Under the pieces are notes generated by a model. That model made no database searches. It saw only the letters and a list, made by a program, of their open reading frames with translations, and had not been told where the DNA came from. A stretch of DNA of 27,776 nt from CAKSQF01 sp051867925 (GTDB taxonomy: Bacteria > Bacillota > Clostridia > Oscillospirales > CAG-272). A program made the translations under genes and the position numbers. Positions within the stretch are counted from its first letter, which is position 1; each line of letters opens with the position of its first letter. This document shows, one piece after another, positions 1 to 8,435 of this stretch. The stretch is taken from NCBI GenBank assembly GCA_051867925.1, contig JBJDZI010000128.1:1-27776 (forward strand). The letters run 5' to 3'.

Positions 1-304
1 CGACGGCGTTGAAATCGTCGATGGCAAGCTCGGGCTCGCCGCCAAAATACCGCACATCCGCACCGAGATGATATTTTCCGTTCTCGGTATGCAGGAAAAT
101 ATAGAGATAACCCGTAGAGGGCAGTCTGTTTTCCGTGTCAAGCTCGGCTATGTCGGAGAGCTTGATCTGACAGAAAAATAGTTCGTCCTCATAGAAATCT
201 CCATCCCACGCAAGGGGAACGGTGGGTGTACCGAAAAACTTACTTGCGCCGAGATCGTAGTCCTCGGGCGCTTTTTTTACTGTAATTTTGATTGCTTTTC
301 CCAT
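1..304 (-). CDS. YwqG/DUF1963 family protein (5'-end of gene, cut by window edge)
   Basis: The first 101 codons of a gene that runs off the left edge. The start ATG (304-302) is preceded by a GGGGGAAG-type ribosome binding site. The N-terminus MGKAIKITVKK is followed by a segment with a 'SKFFGTPTVPLAW' core, then 'ELFFCQIKLSDIAELD' and 'LPSTGYLYIFLHTENG'. This order (SK-x-GG-like turn, acidic patch, hydrophobic QIxLxEL strand, GxLxxFxxxxD) is what I know from YwqG/DUF1963 proteins. Their function is unknown; some occur as immunity-like genes beside polymorphic toxins. It is the last visible gene of a four-gene minus operon. An in-frame ATG further upstream (MDRRRRLSL...) exists but lacks a well-placed ribosome binding site, so I prefer 304. 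Confidence 0.6.
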   Translation of the reverse strand, partial: MGKAIKITVKKAPEDYDLGASKFFGTPTVPLAWDGDFYEDELFFCQIKLSDIAELDTENRLPSTGYLYIFLHTENGKYHLGADVRYFGGEPELAIDDFNAV

Positions 305-330
305 AGGCTTCCCCCAAAAAGTCGACAAGC

Positions 331-360
331 TCAATCTCCTTCTTCGATCCATTTGCTCAT
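331..360 (-). other. Nine-codon mini-ORF between the 153-aa gene and the YwqG gene
   Basis: An ATG overlaps the stop codon of the upstream 153-aa gene (ATGA) and encodes MSKWIEEGD before a stop. It probably has no product of its own, but it could carry re-initiating ribosomes towards the YwqG start 27 bases further on. The ATGA overlap and the short length are seen in the sequence; the coupling role is inference. Confidence 0.2.
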
Positions 361-818
361 TCTGTTTGTTCCTTTAACCAATCGTAGTAACGGTCAATGG
401 CACATTTGTTTGAGCGGTTTTTCACCCAGAAGTCGGTTTGGGAGTCACGTTCTCCCGCCGCCAGACGGCCTGCCATAGCATCACAATATCCGCTGTGGGT
501 CACCTCCCGGTACGCATCTGCAAGCGCCTTTAGTTTTTCCTCCTTCGTCATCCCATCGCAGAATAAGTAAGCAAGTTTCTTTTCGTCATCCTCGGGATGA
601 TATAAGCATTTTTCATAAAGATTCTTCAGCTCACGCAGCCCCGGAAAGTTTTTTTGGCAAAAGGTGAAGTACTCCGGGTCCGATCGATCGTAGTCAATGT
701 AAGTCCGGACCGCATCGCGGCACTTTTCCTGTTTTTCTTTCATTGTTTCAGCGCCCTCAAGAAATTCGGAAAATTCCGCCTCAAGCTCCTCTATGCGCTT
801 CCTTCGTTCGTTTGTCAC
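357..818 (-). CDS. Hypothetical 153-aa helical protein
   Basis: I do not recognise this family. The start is GTG at 818-816, overlapping the stop of the preceding 43-aa gene as GTGA, with AAGGAG about 13 bases upstream. The protein is strongly charged, has no signal peptide or membrane segment, and is predicted mostly helical: an acidic/basic N-terminal coiled-coil-like helix (about residues 3-35), then a Tyr/Phe/Cys-containing middle (YFTFCQKNFPGL, YLFCDGM), then a C-terminal YYDWLK. Its position in a tightly overlapping operon with two mini-genes and a YwqG gene suggests a shared, unknown role. Confidence 0.55.
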   Translation of the reverse strand: MTNERRKRIEELEAEFSEFLEGAETMKEKQEKCRDAVRTYIDYDRSDPEYFTFCQKNFPGLRELKNLYEKCLYHPEDDEKKLAYLFCDGMTKEEKLKALADAYREVTHSGYCDAMAGRLAAGERDSQTDFWVKNRSNKCAIDRYYDWLKEQTE

Positions 819-946
819 GGCTGATTTCTCCTTTTTGATTGATCTTTGCCGAAGATTGCATCCAATGCATCGTTCGAAGCTGCAGTAGGCTTGTCTGTCG
901 TTGCTTTGGGTGCCGGCTTACCGCCGCTTATTGCCTTATCAAACAT
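815..946 (-). CDS. 43-aa hypothetical protein with Ala/Pro/Lys/Thr-rich middle
   Basis: A short reading frame starting MFDKAISGGKPAPKATT and ending SKRRNQP. Its ATG lies inside the last codons of the 20-aa gene upstream (8-base overlap). Its stop overlaps the GTG start of the 153-aa gene (GTGA). The sequence has a short N-terminal helix, a flexible APKATTDKPTAAS linker and a helix NDALDAIFGK ending in basic residues, which resembles a linear binding peptide. The overlaps on both sides argue that it is translated. Function unknown. Confidence 0.45.
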   Translation of the reverse strand: MFDKAISGGKPAPKATTDKPTAASNDALDAIFGKDQSKRRNQP

Positions 947-1001
947 ATTGATAAGCCCTTTTCACCTTGCAGTGTTCTCTGATTGCCCAAACGATATCCA
1001 T
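939..1001 (-). CDS. 20-aa leader or mini-protein, first gene of the minus operon
   Basis: MDIVWAIREHCKVKRAYQYV, preceded by a very good ribosome binding site (GGGAGGAG, 8 bases before the ATG) and a sigma-A promoter about 50 bases upstream. It is the first open frame of the transcript and overlaps the next start by 8 bases. It may be a leader peptide coupling translation of the downstream gene, or a real mini-protein. No regulatory codon run or attenuator hairpin is seen. A longer in-frame extension upstream has no ribosome binding site and crosses the promoter, so I reject it. Confidence 0.4.
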   Translation of the reverse strand: MDIVWAIREHCKVKRAYQYV

Positions 1002-1048
1002 TGCAAAATCTCCTCCCAAAATAAAAATAGAAATAACACGTTTGTTAC

Positions 1049-1077
1049 AGTATAGCATTTTCATAAAAAATTTGCAA
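1049..1077 (-). promoter_or_regulatory. Sigma-A promoter of the YwqG operon
   Basis: On the minus strand, TTGCAA (1072-1077) and TATACT (1049-1054) are separated by exactly 17 bases, giving a transcription start near 1042. The ribosome binding site of the 20-aa gene follows about 30 bases later. Confidence 0.75.
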
Positions 1078-1095
1078 GCGTTTTCAGCAAATCTA

Positions 1096-1124
1096 TTGCT
1101 TTTTCCTGCTATTTGTTGTACAAT
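1096..1124 (+). promoter_or_regulatory. Sigma-A promoter of the AI-2E/PI-PLC operon
   Basis: TTGCTT (1096-1101) and TACAAT (1119-1124) are separated by 17 bases, divergent from the promoter at 1049-1077 with about 18 bp between the two -35 boxes. The 5' leader would be about 90 bases. Confidence 0.7.
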
Positions 1125-1222
1125 GAAGATAAATACAAATTTGTTTTGCACGAGTAGAGCTTCACTATACTGTGTTTCGTCCACCCACAGAAAGTTTATC
1201 TCATTCACAGAAAGGTCTCCAC

Positions 1223-2827
1223 ATGAAAAAAGAATCTCATCACGAGCATCGGCACATTGTGCGTTCCTCTCACAACGTCGGTTTTAACAAGAAATACACT
1301 ACCATCGCCCTGTATGCGCTGATCACACTTTTTATCGCCGCAGTATTTATCTTTTTTCTGATGAACGGAGACAAATACTCCAGTGCATTTCAGTTCATCG
1401 TGGGAATCTTGTCGCCTATTTTCATGGGTATGCTCATCGCATATCTGCTGAATCCTTGTATGAGTTTTTTTGAAAACACGGTGTTCATTTCAAAGTCGCA
1501 ACGCAGACTCAAAAAAGCCCGCAAGACCCTTTTCCAAGCGAAACTGAATTTGGATCATCTCCGTTCCAACGAACAGACAGCTCCCGCTGATTTGGAAACT
1601 GCCGCCAAGGTGCTTACCGATGCCCGCACGGATCTTGTTGCCGCCAAAGAAGCAGTTCGCGCAGAAAAGACGGCACGTAGTGCCAAACTCGCCAAAAAAG
1701 CAGCGAAAAAGAAAGCGCGCCCCGCGTTTCACCCCGAACCTGCCAAAGATCGCTCCCACCCCATGCGGGCGCTCTCCATTTTCTGCACCTATCTGATTTT
1801 TCTCGCCATCATCACGATGATCCTTTGGATTGTCATTCCCCAATGCATCGCATCCCTGCTCAGTCTGATTCGCAATTTGGAATCCTATGTCCGCCACATT
1901 CCCGCACAGCTGCAGGATCTGGTCAACCGGAACGATACCGTGCGGAAACTGTACGACTGGATCAATCCTCGCTTCGATCTGAAAGCATGGATCTCGGGAT
2001 TTGTGGATAATGTCACCGGAATGTTGTCGGGACTGCTTACCAGCCTGCCCAATTTCGCCATTTCCTTCGTATCGTCGCTGGCATCCGGCATAACCAATCT
2101 GATTCTGAGCATTTTTCTCTCCATCTACTTCCTTTCCGCCAAAGAAAAACTCAGCGGTCAGCTTCAGCGCCTGTGCCGCGCCTTTCTTCCCAACCGTGCA
2201 TTCCATCATTTACGCCACGCTGTGGTAGAAGTGGACCGCAAATTCGGCAAATTCGTCTCCGGTAAGATTCTGGACTCCACTATCATCGGCATCCTTGCAC
2301 TGATCGCCATGATGATCCTCGGAACGCCTTACTACCAGATGTTGGCGCTGATCATCGGCATCACCAATGTCATTCCCTTCTTCGGTCCTTTCATCGGTGG
2401 GTTTATCGGCGGATTTATCCTGCTGATCTCCGAGCCTTCCCAACTGATTCCCTTCTTGATTATGGTCCTGATCCTGCAACAGTTGGACGGCAATGTGATT
2501 GGCCCTTGGATTTTGGGCGATTCCTTGGGACTTTCCCCTGTCTGGATCATGATCGCCATCGTGATCATGAGCGGACTGTTCGGATTCTTCGGAATGATCT
2601 TCGGCGTTCCGATCTTCGCAGTAGTCTATACGCTTCTGAAAGAAGCTGTCGACAACCGTCTGAAAAAGCGGAAGCAAAAAGCCAATCCCGATCAGGGCGA
2701 GGACGATACCGAAGACGAATTCTCTCCTTTCGAAGAAGAGCCGCCCGCATCCGACTCCGCTGCATCTGACACATCTGCCGAATCCGAAAAGGATGCGAAG
2801 AACACTTGTGCTCCCCCAAACGGTTGA
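1223..2827 (+). CDS. AI-2E family transporter-like membrane protein with charged insertion
   Basis: A 534-aa member of the AI-2E transporter family (PF01594, formerly UPF0118), whose members export or move small molecules; the substrate cannot be told. The start is ATG 1223, 7 bases after AAAGG; an in-frame GTG at 1172 lacks a ribosome binding site. Membrane helices lie at about residues 25-47, 55-78 and 185-205. A large extracytosolic or amphipathic region follows, then a C-terminal bundle containing the typical PF01594 segments 'NVIPFFGPFIGG' and 'GLFGFFGMIFGVPIFAVV'. Oddity: residues about 90-180 form a long, highly charged Lys/Ala/Arg-rich helical stretch between helices 2 and 3. The tail (about 500-534) is acidic and Ser-rich. 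The PI-PLC gene starts only 5 bases after the stop, so the two are probably co-translated. Confidence 0.88.
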   Translation: MKKESHHEHRHIVRSSHNVGFNKKYTTIALYALITLFIAAVFIFFLMNGDKYSSAFQFIVGILSPIFMGMLIAYLLNPCMSFFENTVFISKSQRRLKKARKTLFQAKLNLDHLRSNEQTAPADLETAAKVLTDARTDLVAAKEAVRAEKTARSAKLAKKAAKKKARPAFHPEPAKDRSHPMRALSIFCTYLIFLAIITMILWIVIPQCIASLLSLIRNLESYVRHIPAQLQDLVNRNDTVRKLYDWINPRFDLKAWISGFVDNVTGMLSGLLTSLPNFAISFVSSLASGITNLILSIFLSIYFLSAKEKLSGQLQRLCRAFLPNRAFHHLRHAVVEVDRKFGKFVSGKILDSTIIGILALIAMMILGTPYYQMLALIIGITNVIPFFGPFIGGFIGGFILLISEPSQLIPFLIMVLILQQLDGNVIGPWILGDSLGLSPVWIMIAIVIMSGLFGFFGMIFGVPIFAVVYTLLKEAVDNRLKKRKQKANPDQGEDDTEDEFSPFEEEPPASDSAASDTSAESEKDAKNTCAPPNG

Positions 2828-2832
2828 TTGCT

Positions 2833-4161
2833 ATGAAAAAACACCTATTCCGTTTCCTGCTCATCACCACCTGCTTTCTGTTGATCCCCGGTTTTTTGCT
2901 TCATGCCGATAATGGCAAAACTCTTTCCGCAAGCGGGAGCGCACCTGCGGCATGGCTGTCCGTCCGCGCGGGCGATGTGCTCTACACCCACGATCTGCGA
3001 GTCGTGCTGGCATTTCCTGCTGAGACCAAAGGCGACTTTGTCACCGTAACCCTCACCTTTGAAGGCGATCACGCACCCGCGACTGTCCGCACATCTCTTG
3101 GAGATCTGCCCCTTTATCACACGGTCAAAGCGGGCGGGAATACCTATACCGCCGCCAAGGATACTGTTCTGCGGGTTTTGACGGTGCAAGGTCTCGCAGA
3201 CGGAAGTTATACTTCGGTATCGCTGAAATTGAAGCAGAGCGGAAATACCGTTTATGAGTCTGTTTGTACAGCCAAAACCATTGAACAAACCGCAGATCTG
3301 ACGCTGACACCGTGGGATGGTTCCCTGACCGATTGGATGGGCGCACTGCCCGATTCTCGTTCCATTGCCGATCTGACGATCCCCGGCACCCACAACAGCG
3401 GAGCCGATGTCGCCAATCCATTCAGTCAATGTCAATCCCTTTCCATCGGTGATCAACTTGCCTCCGGCGTGCGTTTTTTGGACATTCGTCTGAAACTGAA
3501 GGAGAACAATCTGGAAGTCTATCACGGTTTCATCACACAAGAGTTGTCCTTCAGCGAGGTAATGGCAGATTGCCGCGCCTTTCTGGCGGCTCATCCGGGC
3601 GAGACGCTCCTGATGAGCATCCGTCAGGAGGATGCGGAATCCGCTTCTGCCGATGAGAAAGCCGCTTTCTCCGCCGCCATTGCCGCGTCGATGGCAGAAA
3701 ACTCCGATCTTTGGTACACGCAAAACCGAATCCCCTCTTTGGGTGAGGTGCGGGGAAAGATCGTCCTGTTCCGCCGCTACACCAATGCTTCTGTCGGCAT
3801 CAATTGTACCGAAGGTTGGGCGGATAATGCCGAATCCACCATCTCGGGCAGCGTTTCCATGAGAGTGCAGGACAACTACGAACTCAAGGACAAAGCCGAA
3901 CGGGAAAGCAAGTGGAACAAGATCACAGCGCTTGCCGCCTTTGCCGCAGGAAAAGACAACACCTTCTGCCTCAATTTCACCAGCGGCTATATCGTCGGAT
4001 GGCTCGGACTTCCCGATATCACTACCGTGTCTGACTATATCAATCCCAAACTGACCGAGTACTTCCTCTCCCTTTCCCGCGGCGGCTACGGCACCTTTGC
4101 CATCGACTTTATCACGCCTGAGATCGCCTCTGCGCTGATCGCTACCAACTTTCCCGGGTAA
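2833..4161 (+). CDS. Secreted PI-PLC X-domain phosphodiesterase
   Basis: A 442-aa protein with a signal peptide (MKKHLFRFLLITTCFLLIPGFLLHADNG). About 140 residues of beta-rich N-terminal domain come next, then a phosphatidylinositol-specific phospholipase C X domain. The hallmark residues are present: H187 in TIPGTHNSGAD, D217 and R219 in FLDIRL, H231 in VYHGF. In this family the two histidines act as general base and acid in cleaving the phosphodiester of phosphatidylinositol lipids. The ATG at 2833 is 5 bases after the stop of the AI-2E gene, with only a weak ribosome binding site, so termination-reinitiation is likely. A TTG at 2806 is possible but would add residues before the signal peptide. 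The protein is exported; its lipid substrate is not known. Confidence 0.85.
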   Translation: MKKHLFRFLLITTCFLLIPGFLLHADNGKTLSASGSAPAAWLSVRAGDVLYTHDLRVVLAFPAETKGDFVTVTLTFEGDHAPATVRTSLGDLPLYHTVKAGGNTYTAAKDTVLRVLTVQGLADGSYTSVSLKLKQSGNTVYESVCTAKTIEQTADLTLTPWDGSLTDWMGALPDSRSIADLTIPGTHNSGADVANPFSQCQSLSIGDQLASGVRFLDIRLKLKENNLEVYHGFITQELSFSEVMADCRAFLAAHPGETLLMSIRQEDAESASADEKAAFSAAIAASMAENSDLWYTQNRIPSLGEVRGKIVLFRRYTNASVGINCTEGWADNAESTISGSVSMRVQDNYELKDKAERESKWNKITALAAFAAGKDNTFCLNFTSGYIVGWLGLPDITTVSDYINPKLTEYFLSLSRGGYGTFAIDFITPEIASALIATNFPG

Positions 4162-4257
4162 GACAAGCCCCGCCTATCCGCGTTCTCCGATTCATTTATC
4201 GGTCCGATTTACCGAAAACAGAAATCCAAATTCATTTATCATAAAGGAGAAATACCC

Positions 4258-7152
4258 ATGAATCAACTGACCGTTGGAAGCCTCTATTCCGGCTTCCGCC
4301 TGAACGAAATCCGCCCTCTCCCCGAACTGTCGGTAGAAATGTACACCTTCGAGCATGAGCAGTCCGGCGCTCGTCTGGTCTATCTGAAGGCAGACGACGA
4401 GAACAAAGTCTTCTACGTAGGCTTCCGCACCACGCCCGTTGACTCCACCGGTGTATTCCACATTCTGGAACACTCCGTTCTCTGCGGTTCCCAGAAGTAC
4501 CCCGTGAAGGAACCCTTCGTGGATCTGATTAAGGGCAGTATGAACACCTTCCTCAACGCCATGACCTACCCCGACAAGACGGTCTACCCGGTAGCATCCT
4601 GCAACGACAAGGATTTTGCCAATTTGATGAGCGTCTACATGGACGCCACCTTCCGTCCCAATGTCCATACCCGTCCCCAGATCTTCCTGCAGGAGGGCTG
4701 GCACACCGAGATCGACGAAAACGGCGTTGCATCCTGCAAGGGTGTGGTCTACAACGAGATGAAGGGCTCCTTTGCCTCTGTGGACACCCGCAGTTTTGAG
4801 GCAATCAAGCAGGCACTCTTCCCCGACACCTGCTACCGTCATTGCTCCGGCGGTAACCCTGCCAACATTCCCGATCTGACCTACGAGCAGTTCAAAGATG
4901 CGCACAACACCTATTATCACCCCGAAAACAGTTATATGTTCCTTTACGGTGATATGGATGTGACCGAGCGTCTGGCATTTTTGAACGACGAATATCTCTG
5001 CCATTACAATCGCATCAACAAGGCGATCCCCATCGCCCTGCAGGAACCTGTGCAGTGCATGGATAAGGTCACCTACTATCCTGCCGCCGAGAGCGACAAG
5101 GAAGAAGAGAGTGCCTACCTCGCCTTTGCCGCCGTCACGGGTACCTACGCCGACACCGAGGAAAATCTGGCGATGTCCATCCTCTTTGAAGCCATCGCTT
5201 CGGGCAACGACTCTCCGCTGAAGAAAAAGTTTTTGGAAAGCGGCATGGGACAGGACTTCTATGCCTATGTTATGGACGGTATCGCCCAGCCCTTCGCCTT
5301 CTTCCAACTGCGCAAGACCTCTGCCGACAAAAAGGACGAGTTCTACAAGCTGCTGATGGACACCCTCACCGACTACGCTGAGAACGGTCTGGATCACCGT
5401 CAGATCGCCGCAGTTCTGCATCAGACCGAGTTCCAGCTTCGCCGCGGCAACAACAGCGGTTCTCCCACCGGCATCGGCTACGGTCTGACCATGCTGGACA
5501 CTTGGCTCTACGGAGGCGATCCCGCCGCCGCTATCACTTTCGAGCAGGCACTGGAACACATGAAGGCAGGGCTGGAGAACGGTTATTTCGAAAATCTGCT
5601 GAAGACCAAGATTCTCGCCAGCCGTCACACCGCATTCCTCTCCACCCTTCCCTCCTACACGCTGGCAAAGGAAGAAGCCGATGCAGAAGCGGCAAGATTT
5701 GCGGCGCTGAAGGCTTCCATGACCGAAGAAGAGGTTGCCGCAACGATTGAGCAGATGCAGGCGCTGATCGAGTATCAGTCCTCGGAGGACACCCCTGAAG
5801 ATAAGGCGACTCTGCCGAAGCTGGCTCTCTCCGACATCCGTAAGCAGGGCACCGAACTGCCCATCGAGGTCACCTCTATTGCTGGCATTCCCTTGCTGAA
5901 CCATGAACTGTTCACCAAAAAGATCAGCTATCTGAAGTATTACTTCGATCTTTCCACGCTGACGCCCGAGGAACTGCCCTACGCCAGTCTGCTCTCCGAA
6001 CTGCTGGGCAACATTTCCACCGCATCCCACACTGCCGCTGAGCTTCGCTGTGAAATCGGTCTGAAATTGGGCGAATTCTATTGTGGAACCAACACCCACG
6101 CCATCGCAGGCGATATCGACCACTGCATCCCCCTGTTTACCGTTTCCACCGCTACCATGGACGACGAGATCGCCTACTCTCCCGAAATCGTGCAGGAAGT
6201 GCTGACCTCCACGCTGATGAAGAAGGACGAGATCAACATGATCGTCCTGCAGTCCAGAAACGGCAATCGGATGCGCTATATCAACAGCGGTAACTCCGCC
6301 GCGCTGGGCGAGATCTTCGCAACCCTGTCTGCCGAAGGAGCTTGCACCGCCGCCCTCCACGGGCTCTCCTACTATCGCTTCCTCTGCGATCTTGCCGATC
6401 ACTTCGACGAGCGCTACGACGATCTCGCCGCCAAGCTGAAGGGACTGTGCGGCAAGATCTTCACCAAGGCGAATCTGACCCTGAGCCTGACCGCAGAAGG
6501 TCAGATCTCCAAGCTGGACGGTCTGATGGCATCCTTCGATCTGCCCGCAGGCGGCGAAAAGCCTACGCCTATGGCTATGCCTAAGGCTGGCAAGCCCGCA
6601 CAGGGTATCAGTATCCCCTCCGGTGTCTGCTACGTTGCCCAGGGCGGCAGTTATCTGGGCGCGACGGAGTATAACGGCTCCATGCAGGTTCTGTCCAAGA
6701 TTCTGACCTACGATTACCTCTGGAACGAGGTGCGCGTCAAGGGCGGTGCTTATGGCATCCAGTTCGGCGCCAGCCCCACCGGTGCTTACTTCATGGCATC
6801 CTACCGCGATCCCGCTGCCGCTCCTACGCTTGCCGCTTACGCCGCGATCCCCGCATATCTGCGCTCCTTCGAGACCGCCGATTCCGCGGATCAGTACATC
6901 ATCTCCACCATGGCAGGCGTAGACCGCCCCATGAGCGCGTCTCAGAAAGGCAGTGCCGCCGACAGTCACTACTTCAGCGGTACCACCGAAGCCTTCCGTC
7001 AGAAGACTCGCGCTGAGATCCTTGCCACCACCCCTGCACAGATCGCCGCTTACGCGGATGTGCTGGAATCTCTGATGCCCACCGCCACCATCTGTGCCGT
7101 GGGTAACAAAGAAAAACTGGAGTCTGCAGGTCTGGAAACGATTGAGCTGTAA
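4258..7152 (+). CDS. M16C zinc metallopeptidase (presequence protease / insulinase family)
   Basis: A 964-aa protein, full length for M16C proteases (PreP/Cym1/falcilysin type), which degrade small unfolded peptides inside a closed two-half chamber. The inverted zinc motif HxxEH is H68-I-L-E71-H72, with E71 as catalytic base, and the third ligand is E167 in VVYNEMKG. The 'LCGSQKYPVKEPFVDL' and 'SMNTFLNAMTYPDKTVYPVAS' blocks are typical of the subfamily. The C-terminal half carries 'RVKGGAYG'. The ATG is preceded by AAAGGAG at ideal spacing. There is no signal peptide, so it acts in the cytoplasm. It is monocistronic in appearance: 97 bases of gap upstream and a perfect terminator hairpin downstream. 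Confidence 0.93.
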   Translation: MNQLTVGSLYSGFRLNEIRPLPELSVEMYTFEHEQSGARLVYLKADDENKVFYVGFRTTPVDSTGVFHILEHSVLCGSQKYPVKEPFVDLIKGSMNTFLNAMTYPDKTVYPVASCNDKDFANLMSVYMDATFRPNVHTRPQIFLQEGWHTEIDENGVASCKGVVYNEMKGSFASVDTRSFEAIKQALFPDTCYRHCSGGNPANIPDLTYEQFKDAHNTYYHPENSYMFLYGDMDVTERLAFLNDEYLCHYNRINKAIPIALQEPVQCMDKVTYYPAAESDKEEESAYLAFAAVTGTYADTEENLAMSILFEAIASGNDSPLKKKFLESGMGQDFYAYVMDGIAQPFAFFQLRKTSADKKDEFYKLLMDTLTDYAENGLDHRQIAAVLHQTEFQLRRGNNSGSPTGIGYGLTMLDTWLYGGDPAAAITFEQALEHMKAGLENGYFENLLKTKILASRHTAFLSTLPSYTLAKEEADAEAARFAALKASMTEEEVAATIEQMQALIEYQSSEDTPEDKATLPKLALSDIRKQGTELPIEVTSIAGIPLLNHELFTKKISYLKYYFDLSTLTPEELPYASLLSELLGNISTASHTAAELRCEIGLKLGEFYCGTNTHAIAGDIDHCIPLFTVSTATMDDEIAYSPEIVQEVLTSTLMKKDEINMIVLQSRNGNRMRYINSGNSAALGEIFATLSAEGACTAALHGLSYYRFLCDLADHFDERYDDLAAKLKGLCGKIFTKANLTLSLTAEGQISKLDGLMASFDLPAGGEKPTPMAMPKAGKPAQGISIPSGVCYVAQGGSYLGATEYNGSMQVLSKILTYDYLWNEVRVKGGAYGIQFGASPTGAYFMASYRDPAAAPTLAAYAAIPAYLRSFETADSADQYIISTMAGVDRPMSASQKGSAADSHYFSGTTEAFRQKTRAEILATTPAQIAAYADVLESLMPTATICAVGNKEKLESAGLETIEL

Positions 7153-7161
7153 GACTATTAG

Positions 7162-7191
7162 AACAGGACGGCAATTTCTTGCCGTCCTGTT
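7162..7191 (+). terminator. Intrinsic terminator of the M16C protease gene
   Basis: A perfect 13-bp stem, AACAGGACGGCAA, with a TTTC loop and its exact complement, 9 bases after the stop codon. The T-run after it is short (TTTCATC). It would also work for transcription from the other strand. Confidence 0.8.
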
Positions 7192-7210
7192 TCATCATCC
7201 TAAAACATAG

Positions 7211-7232
7211 GGGCGGCAAATACTTGCCGCCC
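7211..7232. repeat. GGGCGGCAA palindromic repeat, copy A
   Basis: A perfect 9-bp stem GGGCGGCAA / TTGCCGCCC with loop ATAC, between the convergent M16C and GH99-like genes. The same stem recurs at 20272, 23956, 24120 and 24200. This copy stands alone. Confidence 0.85.
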
Positions 7233-7252
7233 TCGATTGGTTTGCAGAAATA

Positions 7253-8359
7253 CTAATGCTCACCGAACACTTCCCGAATCGCTTCCAAATAGCCGTAACC
7301 GTAGCGATCGTCGGGCTGGAGATAGCTGGTCTCTGTCCACTCGTTCCAACTGTTGACCGTGATCAGCGGCGCGGGAAGATTGTGGCTGTCCACGTAATCC
7401 TTCGCCATCAGCAGTGCTTCTTTGAACGCATCGGGGGTATTCCCTCGAACGATGGGATACGCCAGCCGCGTATGACGGGGATTATTGTCCCATCCTACCG
7501 AAACGTGGGGGAAATAGGGGATACCGTAGCCGTCCATCTCTGCTAAATTTCGTTTCACATCGGTAAGGACTTGGCGGTAATCCCGATTCATATCGGTGAT
7601 ATGGACGAACTGATAACTGGTCATGCTGTCAAATCCCGCCGCCTCGATGACCTCTCGGCTTCCCCGAAATTCCGCGTGATCCACGCCGCTGACGTTGAAG
7701 GCACCGTTCCCCCATTTGGTGTGCTGGAGGTGAAGTCCGCAAAATCCTGCCCGGCGCACCTCGGCGCGGAACCAATCCAAGGCGTCACGGGTTGCCTCCA
7801 ATCCGCCCAGACCGTCCATCAGATTTTGCAGTTCGTAGATCATAAAAACAGGACAACCGTTGATCTTATAATAGTTAGGTTGGGTGAAGTATCGGTCGAT
7901 TAAACGGTGGCAGACCGTCTCAAACTGCTGACGGTTAACCTTTCCGCTCCAAACTACCTCTTCGCAGACATCGTAGGTGCGCTTGTCCCAACAGGTGGTG
8001 GCGTCATGATTGGCCCACATCAGGTAGAATTGCATCGAATCCCGATTTTTCGCTTTCAAAAAGCCATCATTCAGACAGTTTTCCAAAAAAGGACGGTTAT
8101 CGTACCAATACCAGTCATAGATGAACACATTGACTCCATGCTCCACGGCGGCGTTGATTTCCATCTCCATGATATACGGATCAGCCTCATTGACATAGCC
8201 CCACAAGGGCTTTCTGGGCCACTCATGCCCCGGAAATCTTGCCTCGGCTGAGCGCACGGTCTGCCACTCACCCATTCCTTCGGGCCAAAAGATGCGCGTT
8301 CGACCCTCGTCTCCCGTATACGCCGGCCATATGTAAGCCGCAATATCGTATTTTTGCAT
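7253..8359 (-). CDS. GH99-like / WbsX-family glycan-active protein
   Basis: A 368-aa cytoplasmic protein (no signal peptide) of the glycoside hydrolase 99-like / WbsX (PF14307) type. Members are (beta/alpha)8 barrels found in polysaccharide loci. Support: N-terminal 'IAAYIWPAY', an early 'FIYDWYWYDNRPFLE' block, 'MSGVDHAEFRGS'-like core, and the C-terminal signature NSWNEWTETSYLQPD (N336-D350). In it, E340 and E343 have the ExxE spacing of the GH99 catalytic pair. The ATG at 8359 has AGAAAGG upstream at slightly long spacing. It lies 235 bases downstream of the GH78 rhamnosidase on the same strand, separated by a hairpin that may reduce read-through. Whether it is a hydrolase or a transferase cannot be told. 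Confidence 0.75.
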   Translation of the reverse strand: MQKYDIAAYIWPAYTGDEGRTRIFWPEGMGEWQTVRSAEARFPGHEWPRKPLWGYVNEADPYIMEMEINAAVEHGVNVFIYDWYWYDNRPFLENCLNDGFLKAKNRDSMQFYLMWANHDATTCWDKRTYDVCEEVVWSGKVNRQQFETVCHRLIDRYFTQPNYYKINGCPVFMIYELQNLMDGLGGLEATRDALDWFRAEVRRAGFCGLHLQHTKWGNGAFNVSGVDHAEFRGSREVIEAAGFDSMTSYQFVHITDMNRDYRQVLTDVKRNLAEMDGYGIPYFPHVSVGWDNNPRHTRLAYPIVRGNTPDAFKEALLMAKDYVDSHNLPAPLITVNSWNEWTETSYLQPDDRYGYGYLEAIREVFGEH

Positions 8360-8435
8360 ATTTATCGCACAACCTTTCTGAAATCCCTGCCAATCCTTGC
8401 AGGGTCAATCATCCGTATTCATCCTGTTTTCCAAA

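Noticed and set aside
1490..2209. 239-codon frame antisense to the AI-2E gene
   Set aside because: Shadow frame; the sense strand has proper membrane helices and a promoter.
4185..4245. Repeated ATTCATTTATC before the M16C gene as terminator or operator
   Set aside because: Two copies of an AT-rich 11-mer, but no stem with a T-run and no clear promoter context.
4192..6969. 925-codon open frame antisense to the M16C protease gene
   Set aside because: Same reason: composition-driven shadow of a clear zinc protease, with Gly/Val/His-rich nonsense composition.
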